Origin: WTGU01 sp965242855
GTDB lineage: Bacteria > Pseudomonadota > Alphaproteobacteria > UBA828
Assembly (NCBI GenBank): GCA_965242855.1
Contig: OZ251509.1
Span: 1,984,001 to 2,048,000, forward strand
Reading direction: 5' to 3'
Length of the DNA stretch: 64,000 nt
The position numbers and the translations under genes are program-made. Within the stretch, counting starts at the first letter, position 1, and each line of letters begins with the position of its first letter. The notes beneath the pieces are model-generated. The model searched no databases. It saw only the letters and a program-made list of their open reading frames with translations, and was not told where the DNA came from. Of the stretch, positions 40,101 through 55,100 are shown one piece after another.

Positions 40101-43100
40101 TCGCCCGGCCGGTCACCGGACCCACCTTCAGGTCGGCCTCGTCGTCGCGGATCGTGAGCATCGCGTTCGCCGGGGCCGCCACCCCGCGCCCGCCCGTCGC
40201 GGTCGCCGAGACCGTCACCGACATGCGGCCCGAAGCATCGTTGTCGTCCACCGCCGTGATCGTCACCACGCCCGCGCTCGCCGTCGAACCCGCCGCGACG
40301 GTCAGCGTCCTCGCCGCGCTCAGCGTGAAGTCGCCCGCCTGCGTGTTCGCGCCGGGCGCCGCGGCCACCGTCAGCGTCGTCGCCTCCGACGACGGATGCG
40401 ACAGCGCCGCCGTCACCGTCGACACCCCGCCGTTCTCCAGGATCGTCGACGGCGTCAAGATCAGCCGCGCCGTCGGCGTCGCCTCGTCGTCCGCGATCGT
40501 CAGCGTCTCGTCCGACGGGTCGGTCTTGCCGTGGTCGTTCGCCGATGTCCCCGAAACCGTCACCTGCTTGTCCGGCGCGTCGACGTCGTTGTCCGCCGCG
40601 GTGATCGTCACCACGCCCGTGCTCGCCGTTGAACCCGCCGCGACGGTCAGCGTCCTCTCCGGGCTCAGGCCGTAATCCGTCGCCGCCGCACCCGTCGACG
40701 TCACCGGCGCGGCCGCCACCGTGACCGTCGTCGGCCGGCTCGACGGACGGTCCAGCGTCGCCGTCACCCTCGTCGTCCCGCCGTTCTCCGAAATCGACGA
40801 CGACGTCAGACGCAGCGTCGTCACCGGCGTCGCGTCGTCGTCCTCCAGGGTCAGCGTCGGCCCGGTCACCGACCCCGCGCCCTGGTCGTTGGTCATCGCG
40901 CCGGTCACCGTCACCGTCCGGTTCGGCTCGTCGGTCTCGTTGTCCACCGCCGTGATCGTCGCCGTGTCGGTGGCATTCGTCGTGTCCCCGGCTGCGAACA
41001 CGATGGTTGCGTCCGAACCCACCGTGTAGAAGCCGGAGACCGCCGTCACCGTGATCGTCGTCGCCGCGCTCGACGGGTGGGAGAGCGTCGCCGACACCGC
41101 CGACGTCCCGCCGTTCTCGGCAATCGAGGCGTCCGACAGAGAGAGCGTCACCCCCGGCGCCGCGTCGTCGTCGGTGATGGCCAGCGTTACCGACGACGGG
41201 TCGTTGGTGAGGCCCAGGCTGTCGGACGACGTGCCGGAAACCGTCACCGTCTTGTCCGGCGCATCCGTGTCGTTGTCGGTTGCCGTGATCGTCACCACGC
41301 CGGCGCTGGCGGTGGCGTTGGCCGCGAAGGTCAGCGTGCTGGCCGAACTCAGCGTGAAGTCCGTCCCCGAGCCGGGCGAAGCCGAAACCGTCACCGTCAC
41401 CGCCACGGTGGAAATCCGGTCCAGCGTCGCCGTCACCGTCGCCGCGCCGCCGTTCTCCCCGATCGAAGACGACGACAGCGCCAGCGTCACCTGCGGCGTA
41501 TCGTCGTCGGTCAGAGTCAGCGCGGCGTCGGACGGGTCGGCCACGCCGTTGCCGCCGGTCGCCGTCGCCGCGACCGTGACCTGCTTGCTGCCCGTGGCCG
41601 CGCTGTTGTCGTTGGCCCGGACCGTCACCCTGCCCGCGCTGGCGGTCGAACCGGCCGCGATGGTCAGCGTCGCCCCGCTTTGCGAGAAATCACCCGGTGC
41701 CGCGCCCGTTCCCGCCGCAGCGGCCACCGTCAGCGTCACCGCCGCGCTCGACTTGCCGTTCAGGCGCGCCGTCACCGTCGAAATGCCGCCATTCTCCGAA
41801 ATCGACGCCGGGTTCAGAACCAGCATCGCCGTGGGCGTCGCCTCGTCGTCCTCCAGGGTCAACGTGGCCCCGGTCACGCTCCCCGCGCCCTGGCCGTTAC
41901 CCACCGTCGCGGTCACCGTCACCGTCCGGTTGGGCTCGTCGATGTCGTTGTTCACCGCCGCTATCGCCGCCGTATCCGACGCGGCCGTGGTGTCCCCGGC
42001 GGCAATCACGATGGTCGCGTCCGAACCCACCGTGTAGAAGCCCGAAACCGCCGTCACCGTCACCGTCGTCGCCGCGCTCGACGCCCGCGACAGCGTCGCC
42101 GACACCGCCGACGTCCCGCCGTTCTCGGCGATCGACGCCGGGTTCAGCGACAGCGTGGCGTTCGGCGCATTGTCGTCGTCGCGGATCGTCAACGTCGCGC
42201 CGGTCACGGCCATGGTCGTGGAATCGGCGGCGGCCCGGTCGTTCGCCACCGTCGCCGTCACCGTCGGCGTCCGGTCGGGCTCGTCGACGTCGTTGTCCAC
42301 CGCCGCTATCGCCGCCGTGTCCGAGGCCGCCGCCGTATCCCCGGCGGCAATCACGATGGTCGCGTCCGAACCCACCGTGTAGAAGCCCGAAACCGCCGTC
42401 ACCGTCACCGTCGTCGCCGCGCTCGACGCGCGGTTCAGCGTCGCCCGCACCGCGGCCGTATTGGCCGTCCCGCTCTCGTCGATGCTCGAAGGCGACAGCG
42501 CCAGCGTCACCGTCGGCGGGCCGTCGTCGTCGGTCGTGCTCACCGATACGTCCACGTTCGCGAGGCCGTTGTAGTCGGAGCCGTCTGCGCTCGATGTGGC
42601 CAGCCGCACGTCCCAGGTCACCGTGCCGTCGTCGATGGCGTCGTCCGCGCCGGTCACCGTCACCGTCTGGTTGACGTTCCAGGTCCCCGAACTGCCCGCC
42701 GTGAAGGTCAGCGACGGCGGCGACACGGTACCCTCGCCGGTATCCCGGCTGGAGACCGACACCGTCACCGACTGCGAAGACGCCGTGGCCAGGGCGGGAT
42801 CCGTCACCAGCCTCACGGTAAAGGTCGCCGCGCCGCCCGCCTCCGTCGCCTGGCCCATCACCGCGCCCACGTCCAGGCCCAACTCGTCGTCCGCGTTGAC
42901 GGCGTAGATGGTCACGGCGGAAAGCGCGTCGTAGTTGGCGTCCGCCGTGTTGGCCGTGTCCACCGTCAGCGTCGCTTGGTAGTTCTGGCTGCCGTCGGCC
43001 GCGTCGGGGTTGTCGTCCACCCCGGTCAGCGTCACCGTCTGCGCCGTGTTCCAGTTGGTCGAGGTGAAGGTCAGCGACGATGGCGACGCCGTGCCCTCGT

Positions 43101-46100
43101 CGGTGTCCAAACTCGCCACGTTTATCCTCACGTCCCCCGTCGGCTCGCTGGCCAGCGTCACATCGACCGTGGCCGTGCTGCCGTCCTCCGACGTCCGCAC
43201 CCGCGAGGTCGTCGTCGTCGCCGGATCCATCTCGATCCCCGCCGTGTCGTCGTCGGTGATGGTCAGCGCCGCGCCGGTCGCGGTCGCCGTCACGCCGTGG
43301 CCGTTCGCGGCCGTTCCCGTCACCGTCGCCGCGTTGTTCGCCGCGTCCACGTCGTTGTCCATGGCGGTAACGATCGCCGTGTCCGAGGCGTTCACCGTCT
43401 GCCCCGCCGCGATGACGATGGTTCCGCCCGCCCCCGACTCCACCGAATAGACGTTCGCCTGCGCCGTCACCGTCACCGTGGTCGGCTGGCTGGAAGGGTG
43501 CGAGAGCGTCGCGCGCACCGTCGCCGTCCCGCCGTTCTCCGAGATCGACGCCGGATTCACCGACAGCGTGACGGTCGGCGCATTGTCGTCGTCCTCCAGG
43601 GTCAGCGTCACGGCGGTGACGTTGCCCGCGCCCTGGTCGTTGGCCACCGTCGCCGTCACCGTCGCCATCCGGTTCGGCTCGTCCACGTCGTTGTTCACCG
43701 CCGTGATCGTCACCGTGTCGGTGGTCGCCGTCGTGTCGCCGGCCGCAATCACGATGGCTCCCGCCGCGCCCAAAGGAACCGTGAAGGACCCGGAAACCGC
43801 CGTCACCGTGATCGTCGTCGCCGCGCTCGACCGATGCGAGAGCGTCGCCGACACCGCCGACGTCCCGCCGTTCTCCGCAATCGAGGCGTCCGACAGAGAG
43901 AGCGTCACCCCCGGCGCCGCATCGTCGTCGCGGATCGTCAACGTCGCGCCGGTCACGGCCATGGTCGTGGAATCGGCGGCGGCCCGGTCGTTCGCCGCCG
44001 CCGCGGTTACCGTCGGCGTCCGGTCGGGCTCGTCCGTCATGTTGTCGACTGCCGTGATCGACGCCGTGTCCGTGCTCGTCGTGGCGTTCGCCGCGATCAC
44101 GATGGTGGCCCCCGCGCCCGAGGCCACCGTGTAGAAGCCCGAAACCGCCGTCACCGTCACCGTCGTCGCCGCGCTCGACGGGTGCGAGAGCGTCGCCCGC
44201 ACCGCGGCCGTATTGGCCGTCCCGCTCTCGTCGATGCTCGAAGGCGACAGCGACAGCGTCACCGCCGGCGGGCCGTCGTCGTCGGTGGTGGTCACCGACA
44301 CGTCCACGTTCGCGAGCGCGTTGTAGTTGGCGTCGCCGCTGGCCGGGTCCAGCCGCACGTTCCAGGTGACGACGCCGTCGTCCACGTCGTCGTTCAGGCC
44401 GGTCACCGTCACCGTCTGCGCCGTGTTCCAGTTCGTCGTCCCGAAGGTCAGCGACGACGGCGACGCCCGGCCCTCGCCGGAGTCCCGGCTGGAGACGGAC
44501 ACCGTCACCGCCTCGGTCGGCTGGGTCAGCAACTTCACCGGGAAGGTCGCCTGGCCGCCCGCCTCCGTCGCCTGGCCCATCACCGTCCCCACGTCCAGCC
44601 CGAACTCGTCGTCCGCGTTGACCGCATAGACCGTGAGTGCGGGGAGCGCGTCGTAATTGGCATCCGCGGTGCTCATCTGGTTCACCGTCAACGTGACCTC
44701 GTAGGTCTGGCTGCCGTCGGCCGCGCCGGGGCTGTCGTCCACGCCGCTCAGGGTCACCGTCTGCGCGGTGCTCCAGTTCAGCGCCGTGAAGACCAGCGAC
44801 GACAGCGACACCGTGCCCTGGGCCGTGTCCGAGCTCGCGACGTCGAGCACCACGTTCCCCGTCGGCTCGCTCTCCAGCGCCACCGTGAACGTCGCCCGGT
44901 CGCCCGACTCCGTGGTCCGCAGCCGCGCCGTGCTCGATGTCGTGGGCGACACCGCGACCCCCGCCGCGTCGTCGTCGGTGATGGTCAGCGACGCCCCGGT
45001 CACGGACACCGTCTCCGTATCGGCCGCGGCTTGGTCGTTCGTGGCCGTGCCCGACACCGTCACCGCGTTGTCCGCCGCGTCCACGTCGTTGTCCACCGCG
45101 GTGATCGTCGCCGTGTCCGAGGCGTTCGCGGTCTCGCCGGCGGCGATGACGATGGTGGCCCCCGCCCCCGAAGTCACCGAATAGACGTTCGCCTGCGCCG
45201 TCACCGTCACCGTCGTCGCCGCGCTCGACGGGTGGTTCAGCGTCGCGCTCACCGCGGTCGTCCCGCCATCCTCCGAAATCGAGGCCGCCGCCACCGACAG
45301 CGTCGCCGTCGGCGCCGCGTCGTCGTCCTCCAGCGTCAGTTCCACCCCGGTCACCGCGCCCGCGCCCCGGTCATTGGCGAGCGTACCCGTCACCGTCGCC
45401 GTCCGGTTCGCCTCGTCCGTCGTGTTGTCCACCGCAGCGATCGTCGCCGTGTCCGAGGCGGCCGTCGTGTCCCCGGCGGCAATCACGATGGTCGCGTCCG
45501 AACCCACCGTGTAGGCCCCCGCCACCGCCGTCACCGTCACCGTCGTCGCCGCAGCCGACGCGCGGGAGAGCGTCGCGCTCACCGCCGACGTCCCGCCGTT
45601 CTCGGAAATCGAGGCGTCCGACAGGGAGAGCGTCGCTCCCGGCACCGCCTCGTCGTCGGTCAGGGCCAGCGCCGCCCCGGTCACCGCGCCCGCGCCCACG
45701 CCGTTCCCGACCGTCGCGGTCACCGTCGTCGAACGCCCGGCCGCGCCCTGGTGGACGTCGTCGTCCACCGCATCCACCGTGGCCGTATCGGCGGCGTTCG
45801 CCGTCTGCCCCGCCGCGATCACGATGGTCGCGTCCGAACCCGCGGCGTAGAAGCCGGAGACTCCGGTCACCGTCACCGTGGTCGGCTCGGCCGACACGCC
45901 GGAGAGGGTCGCGGTCACCGTGGCCTCTCCGCCGTTCTCCGAGATCGACGATGGCGACGCCGCCAGCGTCACCGTCGGCGGATCCTCGTCGTCGGTGGTG
46001 GTCACCGACACGTCCTCGTTCGCGAGTCCGTTGTAGTCGGCGTCGCCGCTCGCCGGGTCGAGGCGCACCGTCCAGGTCACCGTGCCGTCGTGGACGGCGT

Positions 46101-49100
46101 CGTCCTGGCCGGTCACCGTCACCGTCTGGTCGACGTTCCAGGTCCCCGAGCTCCCCGCCGTGAAGGTCAGCGTCGTCGAGGACGCCGGCGCTCCGCCGCC
46201 CGCGGACACCAGCCCCTCGCCGGTATCCCGGCTCTCCACCACCACCGTCACCGCGGCCGACGGCTGGGTGAGCAGCGCCACCGTGAAGGTCGCCGTCCCG
46301 CCCGCCTCGGTCGCCTGGCCGGTCACCGCGCCCACGTCCAGGCCCAAATCGTCGTCGCGGTTGGCGGCGTACACGGTGACGACCGAAAGCGCGTCGTAGT
46401 TGGCGTCCGCCGTGCCGGTCTGGTTCACCGTCAGGGTGACCGCGTAGTTCTGGCTGCCGTCGGTGGGGTTGGCGGGGGCATCGTCCTGTCCGGTCAGGGT
46501 CACCGTCTGCGCGGTGCTCCAGGTCGTCGCCGTGAAGGTCAGCGACGACGGCGACACCGCGCCTTCCGCCGTGTCCGAGCTCGCAATATCGAGCACCACG
46601 CCGCCCGCCGGCTCGGTGTCCAGCGTCACCGTGAAGGTCGCCCGACCGCCCGTCTCCGTCGTTTGCAGCCGCGACGACGTCGACGTCGCTGGCGTCACCG
46701 AGACCCCCGCGGTGTCGTCGTCGGAGAATTCGATCCCCACGCTCAGACTCGTGAGCGACAGGCCCTGATCGTTCACCAGCGTGGCGCGCAGCGATGCCGT
46801 CCGGGTATCCGCGTCCACGTCGTTGTCCACCGCGGTAATCACCACCGTGTCCGAGGCGTTCGCCGTCTCGCCGGCGGCGATGACGATGGAGGCCCCCGCC
46901 CCCGAAGCCACCGTGTAGACCCCCGCGGACGCCGCCACCGTCAACGTGGTCGCCGCGCTCGACGGGTGGGAGAGGGTCAGGCTCACCGTCGCCGTCCCGC
47001 CGTTCTCGGAAATCGGCGACGACGATGGCGATATCGACATGATCGGCGTCGGCGCCGCGTCGTCGTCCTCCAGCGTCAGTTCCACCCCGGTCACCGCGCC
47101 CGCGCCCCGGTCATTGGCGAGCGTACCCGTCACCGTCGCCGTCCGGTTCGCCTCGTCCGTCGTGTTGTCCACCGCAGCGATCGTCGCCGTGTCCGAGGCG
47201 GCCGTCGTGTCCCCGGCGGCAATCACGATGGTCGCGTCCGAACCCACCGTGTAGGCCCCCGCCACCGCCGTCACCGTCACCGTCGTCGCCGCAGCCGACG
47301 CGCGGGAGAGCGTCGCGCTCACCGCCGACGTCCCGCCGTTCTCGGAAATCGAGGCGTCCGACAGGGAGAGCGTCGCCCCCGGCGCCGCCTCGTCGTCGGT
47401 CAGGGCCAGCGCCGCCCCGGTCACCGCGCCGGCGCCCACGCCGTTCCCGACCGTCGCGGTCACCGTCGTCGAACGCCCGGCCGCGCCCTGGTGGACGTCG
47501 TCGTCCACCGCATCCACCGTGGCCGTATCGGCGGCGTTCGCCGTCTGCCCCGCCGCGATCACGATGACCGCGTCCGAACCCGCGGCGTAGAAGCCGGAGA
47601 CTCCGGTCACCGTCACCGTAGTCGGCTCGGCCGATACGCCGGAGAGGGTCGCGGTCACCGTGGCCTCGCCGCCGTTCTCCGAAATCGACGACGGCGACGC
47701 CGCCAGCGTCACCGTCGGCGCGTCGTCGTTGTCGTTCACGGTCGCGGTCACGGTCCCGTTCGCGAGGCCGGCGGCGCCGTAATCGGCATCGTCCGCGCTC
47801 TTCGGGTCCAGGGTGATGGTGACCTCTTCGCCGTCGGCCTCGTCCACCGTGTCGTCCACCGCCATCACGGTCAACTGCCGCGGCTGGCGCCAGTCGTCCG
47901 GGGTGAAGACCAGATCCTTCGACCCGTCCGTGGGGCCCACGCCCACGCTCAGCCGCGCCTCGTCGGCGGCGCCGCTGGCGGCGGTCACGGTCACGGCCCC
48001 CGCCGGCTTGCTGGTCAGCCTCACCGTGAACGCCTCGCCGGCCCCGCCCTCGGTCACCGTCACCGCCGTCTTCGACAGCACGAGCCCCGCCGCGTCCACG
48101 TTGGTCGTCCGCACGGTCTGCGGCCGCACGCTCGCCCCGCCGATGACGTGATAGGCGTCGGTCGCCTCGTCCGGGGTGTCCGGAAACAGGCGGAGGGTGT
48201 AGTCGCCGTCGCCGTCCACCACGTCGTCGGCCACGCCGTGCAGGGTTACCGTCTGCGCCGTCTCCCAGTTCGCCGGCGTGAAGGTCAGCCGGGTCGAGGC
48301 CGCCGCCGCGCCGGCGCCCGAAGACACCAGCCCTTCGTCCGAATCGCTGCTCTTCACCGCCACCGTGACGTTCGTGGTCGGCTCGCTGTTCAGCTTCACG
48401 GTGAAGGTCTCGCCCACCCCCTCGTCCACGCTGAGCCACACCGGGCAGGGCGCCCGGCGGCAGCGCGGGAAGGCCGGGTCGGTCACCAGGGCGGCGCGGT
48501 CGTCCTCCCAGATCAGCAGCTCCGCCACCGCGGTCGGGTTCCCCTGGGAATCCGTCGCCGCCGCCATCTGGCTCGCCGTCCCGGTCACGCTGGCCGAAAG
48601 CGTCACCTTCTTGCCGGCGACGGTGCTGTCCACGATGGAGTCGACGTCGTCGTCCACCGCCGTGATCGTCACCACGCCGGTGCTGGCGGTGGCGCCGGCC
48701 GCAATGGTCAGCTTGGTGTTGGCGGAAAGGGTGAAATCGTCCGCCGCCCCATTGGTTCCCGGCGCCGCCTGAACCGTCACCGTCACCGCCGCCCCCGATG
48801 CGGCGCTGAGGCTGGCGGTCACCGTGGCCATGCGCTCGGCGGAGGGTGCCGTGGCCAGCTCCTTGATGGTGTTCGGCTGGCCCGAGATCGGGTCCGACAG
48901 CGCCAGCGACAGGGTCGGCGCGGGGTCGTCATCGACGATGGTGAGCGTGGTCGTGGCCCGGTTGGGCGCCAGAGTCGCGCGGCCGGTCAGGTCGTGCAGG
49001 GTGACGACGAAGGTCTCGTCGTGCTCGTCCACCTCATCCCCTGTCCACCCGACCGAGAAGCATTGACGCTCGGTGCTGCGGGCCAGGCCGCCCGGGGCGT

Positions 49101-52100
49101 GGGGGAAGCCGATATCCTGCGACACGATGGCGTTGTAGTCGCTCCCCGCGCTCGCCGTGCCGTCGCTGGTCGAGACCTTGGCGCCGATGGGGCCATAGCC
49201 GGTCGATTGGCTTATCACCGCGCAGGCACTGGCCGGCTCGGGGAACATCGCATCGCCCTCGGTCTCGCGCAGCGCCGTGTTCTCGAAGCCCAGCGTCGGC
49301 GGGTCGTCGTCGTCGCTGATGGTGCCGGTTCCGGTCGCGGTCGCCAGGGTCGCGTTCACGGCGCCGGAGAGCGTCAGCTTCACGGTCTCGTCCGGCTCGT
49401 TGATCTTGTCGGCGACCACCGCCGCGTCCAGGGGCTTGGCGGTCTCCCCGGCCGCGAAGGTCAGCGTTCCCGCGGTCGCCGCGGTGGCGCCCCGCGCGAT
49501 GGTCAGCATCAGCGCCCCCGACGACAGGGCCGTGTAGTCGTAACCCGCCGCCGCCGTGCCGGCCCCGGACCCGGTCACCACATTGGCGAAGTCCACCTTC
49601 ACCTCCCGCCCGCTGGCCGCCGACAGCGTGACCTGGAACGAAAGCGCCGTCCTCGTATCCCCGTCCGCACTCCCCTCCGTCACCGTCGGCGAGGAGATCG
49701 ACAGGGCCGGCGCCGCGTCGTCATCGACGATCGCCAGCGTCACGGCGGCCGGGTCGGAGATCTCCCGCACGCTGCTGTCCACCCGGCCCGTCACCGTCAC
49801 CGCCCCGGCCGCCTCGTCCAGGGCGTCCTGAACCGCGGTCACCGTCACCGCGCCGGCGCTGGCCGTCGAACCCGCCGCGACGGTGAGCGTGTTCGCCGCG
49901 CTCAGGGTGAAGTCCGCGCCGTCCGTGTCCGCCCCCGCGGACGCGGACACCGTGACCGTCACCGCCGCGGTGGAGGTCTTGTCGAGCGTCGCGGTCACCG
50001 TCGAAACGCCGCCCTCCGAAATCGACGACGACGACAGCGCCAGCGTCACCCGCGGGGTGTCGTCGTCGGTGACGGTCAGCGTCACGTCCGCCGGGTCCGC
50101 CACTCCGTTGCCGCCCGCGGACGCGCCCGAAACCGTCACCTCCCTGGCCGGCTCCACCGCCCCGTTGTCCACCGCCGTCACCGTCACCAGACCCGTGCTG
50201 GCCGTGGCCCCGGCGGCGATGACCAGCGCCCGGTTGGGGCTCGGCGTCACGACGCCGGCCGGCGCCGCCGAAACCGTCACCGTCACCGCCGCGCTCGACT
50301 CGCCCGACAGCGTCGCGGTCACCGTGGATACGCCGCCGTTCTCCGCAATCGACGAGTCCGACAGCGCCAGCGTCACCGTCGGCGTCGGGTCGTCGTCGGC
50401 CAGCGTCAGGGTCGCGCCACGCGGGTCCGCCACCCCGTTGCCGCCCGCGGCGGTCGCGGAGACCGTCACCGACTTGTCCGGCGAATCCACGTCGTTGCCG
50501 TTCGCGGTCACCGTCACCGCGCCGGCGCTGGCCGTCGAACCCGCCGCGATGGTGAGCGTCTTCGCCGCGCTCAACGCGAAGTCCGTCCCGGCCGCGCCCG
50601 CCCCCGGCGCGGCCGCCACCGTCAACGTCACCGCTTCGCTCGACACGCCGGACAGCGTCGCGGTCACCGTCGCCACCCCGCCCGACTCCGAGATCGACGC
50701 CGGCGACAACGCCAGCGTCGCCGCCGGCGTCGGGTCGTCGTCGGCCAGCGCGAGAGTCACGGCGTCGGGGCCGGAGACCGTCGCCGAGCTGGCCGCCTGG
50801 CCCGAAACCTCGACCTGCTTGTTCGGCGAGTCGACGTCGTTGTCCACGGCCGTCACCGTCACCGCGCCCGTGCTCGCCGTGGCCCCCGCCGCGATGGTCA
50901 GCGTCGCCGGGTTCGACAGGCTGAAGTCGCCGTCCGCCGCGCCGGTCCCCGCCGCCGCGGACACCGTGACCGTCACCGCCGCGCCAGGGACGGCGCGGTT
51001 CAGCACCGCCGTCACCGTCGCCACCCCGCCCGACTCCGAAATCGACGAAGACGACAGCACCAGCGACACTTTCGGATCCCCGTCGTCATCGAAGATCGTC
51101 AGCGTCACGTCCGACGGGTTCGGCACCCGGTTGTCGCCCGCCGCGGCCCCGGAAACCGTCACGCTTCGGTTCGCGGTCGCCGTCGTATCCCTGTTCGCCG
51201 CGGTAATCGTCACGTCCCCCGCGCTCGCCGTCGAACCCGCCGCGATGGTGAGCGTCTTCGCCGCGCTCAGCGTGAAGTCCGTCCCCGCGCCCGGCGCCGC
51301 CGACACCGTGACGGTCACCGGATCGCTCGCCGCGCCCGACAGCGTCGCGGTCACCGTCGAAACTCCGCCGTCCTCCGAAATCGCCGACGGCGAGAGCGCC
51401 AGCGTCGCCGTGGGGGTCGCGTCGTCGTCGTTCACCCTGGCCGTCACGGTCACGGGGGCGAGCGCTTCATAAGGCGGCGCGCCCGCGCTCTCCGTCACCA
51501 GCGCCAGGGGGACGTCGCCGTCCGGCTCGTCCACCGCGTCGTCCACCGCCTTCACGGTCACCGTCTGCGCCGCGCTCCAGTCGCCGTTGGTGAAGGTCAG
51601 GGTCTGCGACGCCGCGAAGCGCGATCCGCCTCCCACCGAGACCTCCACCTGGCCGGCATCTTCGCTCTGTGCCGTCTTCACCGTCACCGTCACGTCCGCC
51701 AGCGGACGCTTCGCCAGCGCCACCGTGAACGACTCGCCGGCCCCGCCCTCGGCCACCGTCACCGCGGTCTTCGACAGCGCGAGCCCCGCCGCGTCCACGT
51801 TCGTGGTCCGCGCCTTCGCGGCGACCGTAGCGGCGTTGCGGTAGGCGTCCGCGGATTCGCCGTCCGGGTCCAGGGTCAGGTCGTAGTCCACGTCGCCGTC
51901 CACCGTGTCGTCGGTCACGCCGGTCAGCGTCACCGTCTGCGCCGCGTTCCAGTTCGAGGCGGTGAACGTCAGCGTCGTCGAGGCCGCCGGCGTCCCGGCG
52001 CCCGAGAACAGCGTCCCCTCGTCGGTGTCGCCGCTCGCGGCCTTGACCGTCACGTTCGCCGTCGGCTCGGTCGCCAGCTTCACCGTGAAGGCCGCGGTCC

Positions 52101-55100
52101 CGCCCTCGGCCACGGTGAGCCACGGGTCGCTCGCGTTCGCCGGAAGCGCCGGGTCGAGCGCCAGGCCGGCGTCGTCGTCCTCGACGATGGCCAGGGCCGC
52201 GTCCGCCGGGTGCGCCACTCCGACGGCGGGGTCCGCGGCCCCGCTGGACGCGCCCGACACGATCACCCGCTTGCGCGCGGTGTTGTCGGCAACCGTCGAG
52301 TCGATGGCGTCGTCCACCGCCGTGATCGTCACCGCGCCGGCGCTGGCGGTCTGCCCCGCCGCCACCACCAGCGTCCTGTTGACGCTCAGCGCGAAGTCGT
52401 CCGCAGCGGCGTTGGCGCCCGCCGCCGCGGACACGGTGACGGTCACCGCCGCGTGCGAGGGATGGTTCAGGGCCGCCGTCACCGTCGCGCTCCGCTGGTC
52501 CGCCGCCGCATTCGAGTCCTCCTCGATGACCGTCCTCGACAGCGCCAGCGTCACCGTCGGCGGGTCGTCGTCGTCGGTGACGGCCAGCGTCTCTTCGGAA
52601 GGCGCGGCGACCCCGTGGGAATTGGACGCCGCCCCCGACACCTTCACCCGCTTGTCCGGCGAATCCACGTCGTTGTCCTTCGCCGTCACCGTGACCACGC
52701 CGACGCTCGCCGTGGCCCCCGCCGCGATGGTCAGGGTCGTCGCCGAACTCAGCATGAAGTCGTCGGCCACCGCGCCCGAGGCGGCCACCGCCGCCGCGGA
52801 CACCGTGATCGTCGTGGCCGCGCCCGACGCCCCGCTCAACGTCGCCGTCACCGTCGACACCCCGCCCGACTCCGAAATCGACGACGGTTCGAGCGCCAGG
52901 GTCGCCGCCGGCGTCGGGTCGTCGTCGGCGATGGTCAGGGTCACGCCCACGGGCTGCGCGATGGTCCGGTCGCTCGCCGCGGTTCCCGACACCTTCACCC
53001 GCTTGTCCGGCGCGTCCACGTCGTTGTCCGCCGCGGCGATCGTCACCGTCCCCGCGCTCACCGTCGAACCCGCCGCGACGACCAGGGTCCGGGCCGGACT
53101 CAGGTCGAAGTCGGTGTCCTCCGCGCCCGAGGCGGCCACCGCCGCCGCGGACACCGTGACGGTCACCGCCGCGCGCGACGTCTCGCTCAACGTCGCGGTC
53201 ACCGTCGTGACGTTGCCGGCGCCGCTCTCGTCGATGGCGGCGGGCGAGAGCGCCAGCACCACCTGGGGCACGCCGTCGTCGTCCGTGAGGGTGAGGGTCA
53301 CGTCGTTCGGGGCCGCCACCCCGTTGCCGCCCGCGGCCGTTCCCGAGACGGTCACCTGCTTGCCCGGCCCCGCCGTCGCGTCGTCGGTCGCCACGATCGT
53401 CACCGTCCCCGCGCTCGCGGTCGAACCCGCCGCGATGGTCAGGGTCGTCGCCGCGCTCAGCGCGAAGTCGTCCGCGTCCGCGTTGGTCCCCGCCGCGGCC
53501 GCCACCGTGATCGTCACCGCCTCGTCGGACTTGCCGGACAGGGTCGCGGTCACCGTCGCGATGCCGCCGTTCTCGGAGATCGGGTTCATCGACAGCGCCA
53601 GCGCCGCCTCCGGCAGCGTCTCGTCGTCGATCAGGGTCAGGGTCGCGTCCGCGGGCGCCGCCACCGCTCCGCGCCCGCCCGCGACCATGGCCGAGACCGC
53701 CACCTTCCGGTCCTCGTCCGGCGCGTGCGCGTCGTTGTCCACCGCCGTGACGGTCACCACGCCCGCGCTCGCGGTCGAACCCGCCGCGATGGTCAGGGTC
53801 GTCGCCGCGCTCAGCGCGAAGTCGGCGTCCTCCGCGTCCGACGACGACACCGCCGCCGCGGACACGGTGAAGATCACCGCGGCGCTCGACGGACCGGAGA
53901 GCGTCGCGGTCACCGTCGCCACCCCGCCCGATTCGGAAATCGATGCGGCCGACAGGGCCAGGGCCGCCGTCGGCGCCGCGTCGTCGTCGATCACCGTCGC
54001 GGTCACGGTCTCGTCCGCCAGGCCGTCGTACAGGCCGTCGCCCGTACTCGCCGGGTCCAGGGTGATCGCGACCGGCTCGCCGTCGGCCTCGTCCACGGCG
54101 TCGTCCACCGCCCGCACGGTCACCGTCTGCGCCGTGCTCCAGTCGCCGGCGGTGAAGGTCAGGGTCTGCGCGCCCGCGAAGCTCAAGGCCGCCCCGGCGC
54201 CGACGGCGACCTGCGCGTCGCCGGCGTCCGCGCTCGTCGCGGTCACCGTCACGTCCGCTTTCGGCTTGCTGGCCAACTTCACCGTGAAGGCCGCGTCCGC
54301 CCCGCCCTCCGTCACCGTCACCGCGCTCGCCGACGCCACGAGCCCCGCCGTGTCGGCGTTCGTCGTCTTCACCGGCGCGCCGATCGTCGCCACCCCGTCA
54401 TAGGCGTCCGTCCCGTCGCCCGCCGCGTCCGGGTCCAGCGTCACCCGGTAATCGCCGTCGCCGTCCACCACGTGGTCTTCCACCCCGGTCAGAGTCACGG
54501 TCTGCGCCGTGCTCCAGTTCGCCGCGGTGAAGGTCAGCGACTCCGGCGACACCGCGCCCTGGGCCGCGTCGGTGCTGGCGACCGCCACGGTCACGTCCTC
54601 CGTCGGTTCGCTGTCCAGCCGCACCGTGAAGGCCGCGTCGTCGCCCTCGTCCACCACGAACCAGGGCCGGCCGGTGGGAAACGCCGGGTCCACCGTCAGC
54701 CCAGCGTCGTCGTCCTCGACGATCAGCAGATGCAGGACGCCCGCCGGATCCGCGATCCCGCCGCCCGCCGCGGTCCCGGACACCGCCACCCGCTTGCCCG
54801 CCACGGACGTATCGACCACCGAGTCGACGTCGTCGTCCGCCGCAGCGACGGTCACCGCGCCGGCGCTCGTCGTCGAACCCGCCGCGATGGTCAGCGTCGC
54901 CGCGCTCGACAGGGCGAAGTCGTCGGCCGCGGCGTTGGCGTCCGCCGCCGCCGACACGGTGATCGTCACCGCCGCGCTCGACTTGCCGGAGAGCGTCGCC
55001 GTCACCGCGGCCCGCCGCTCGCTCGCCGCCGCGTTCGGGTCCTCCTCGATGCTCGTCCGCGACAGCGCCAGCGTCACCGTCGGCGCCGCCTCGTCGTCGG

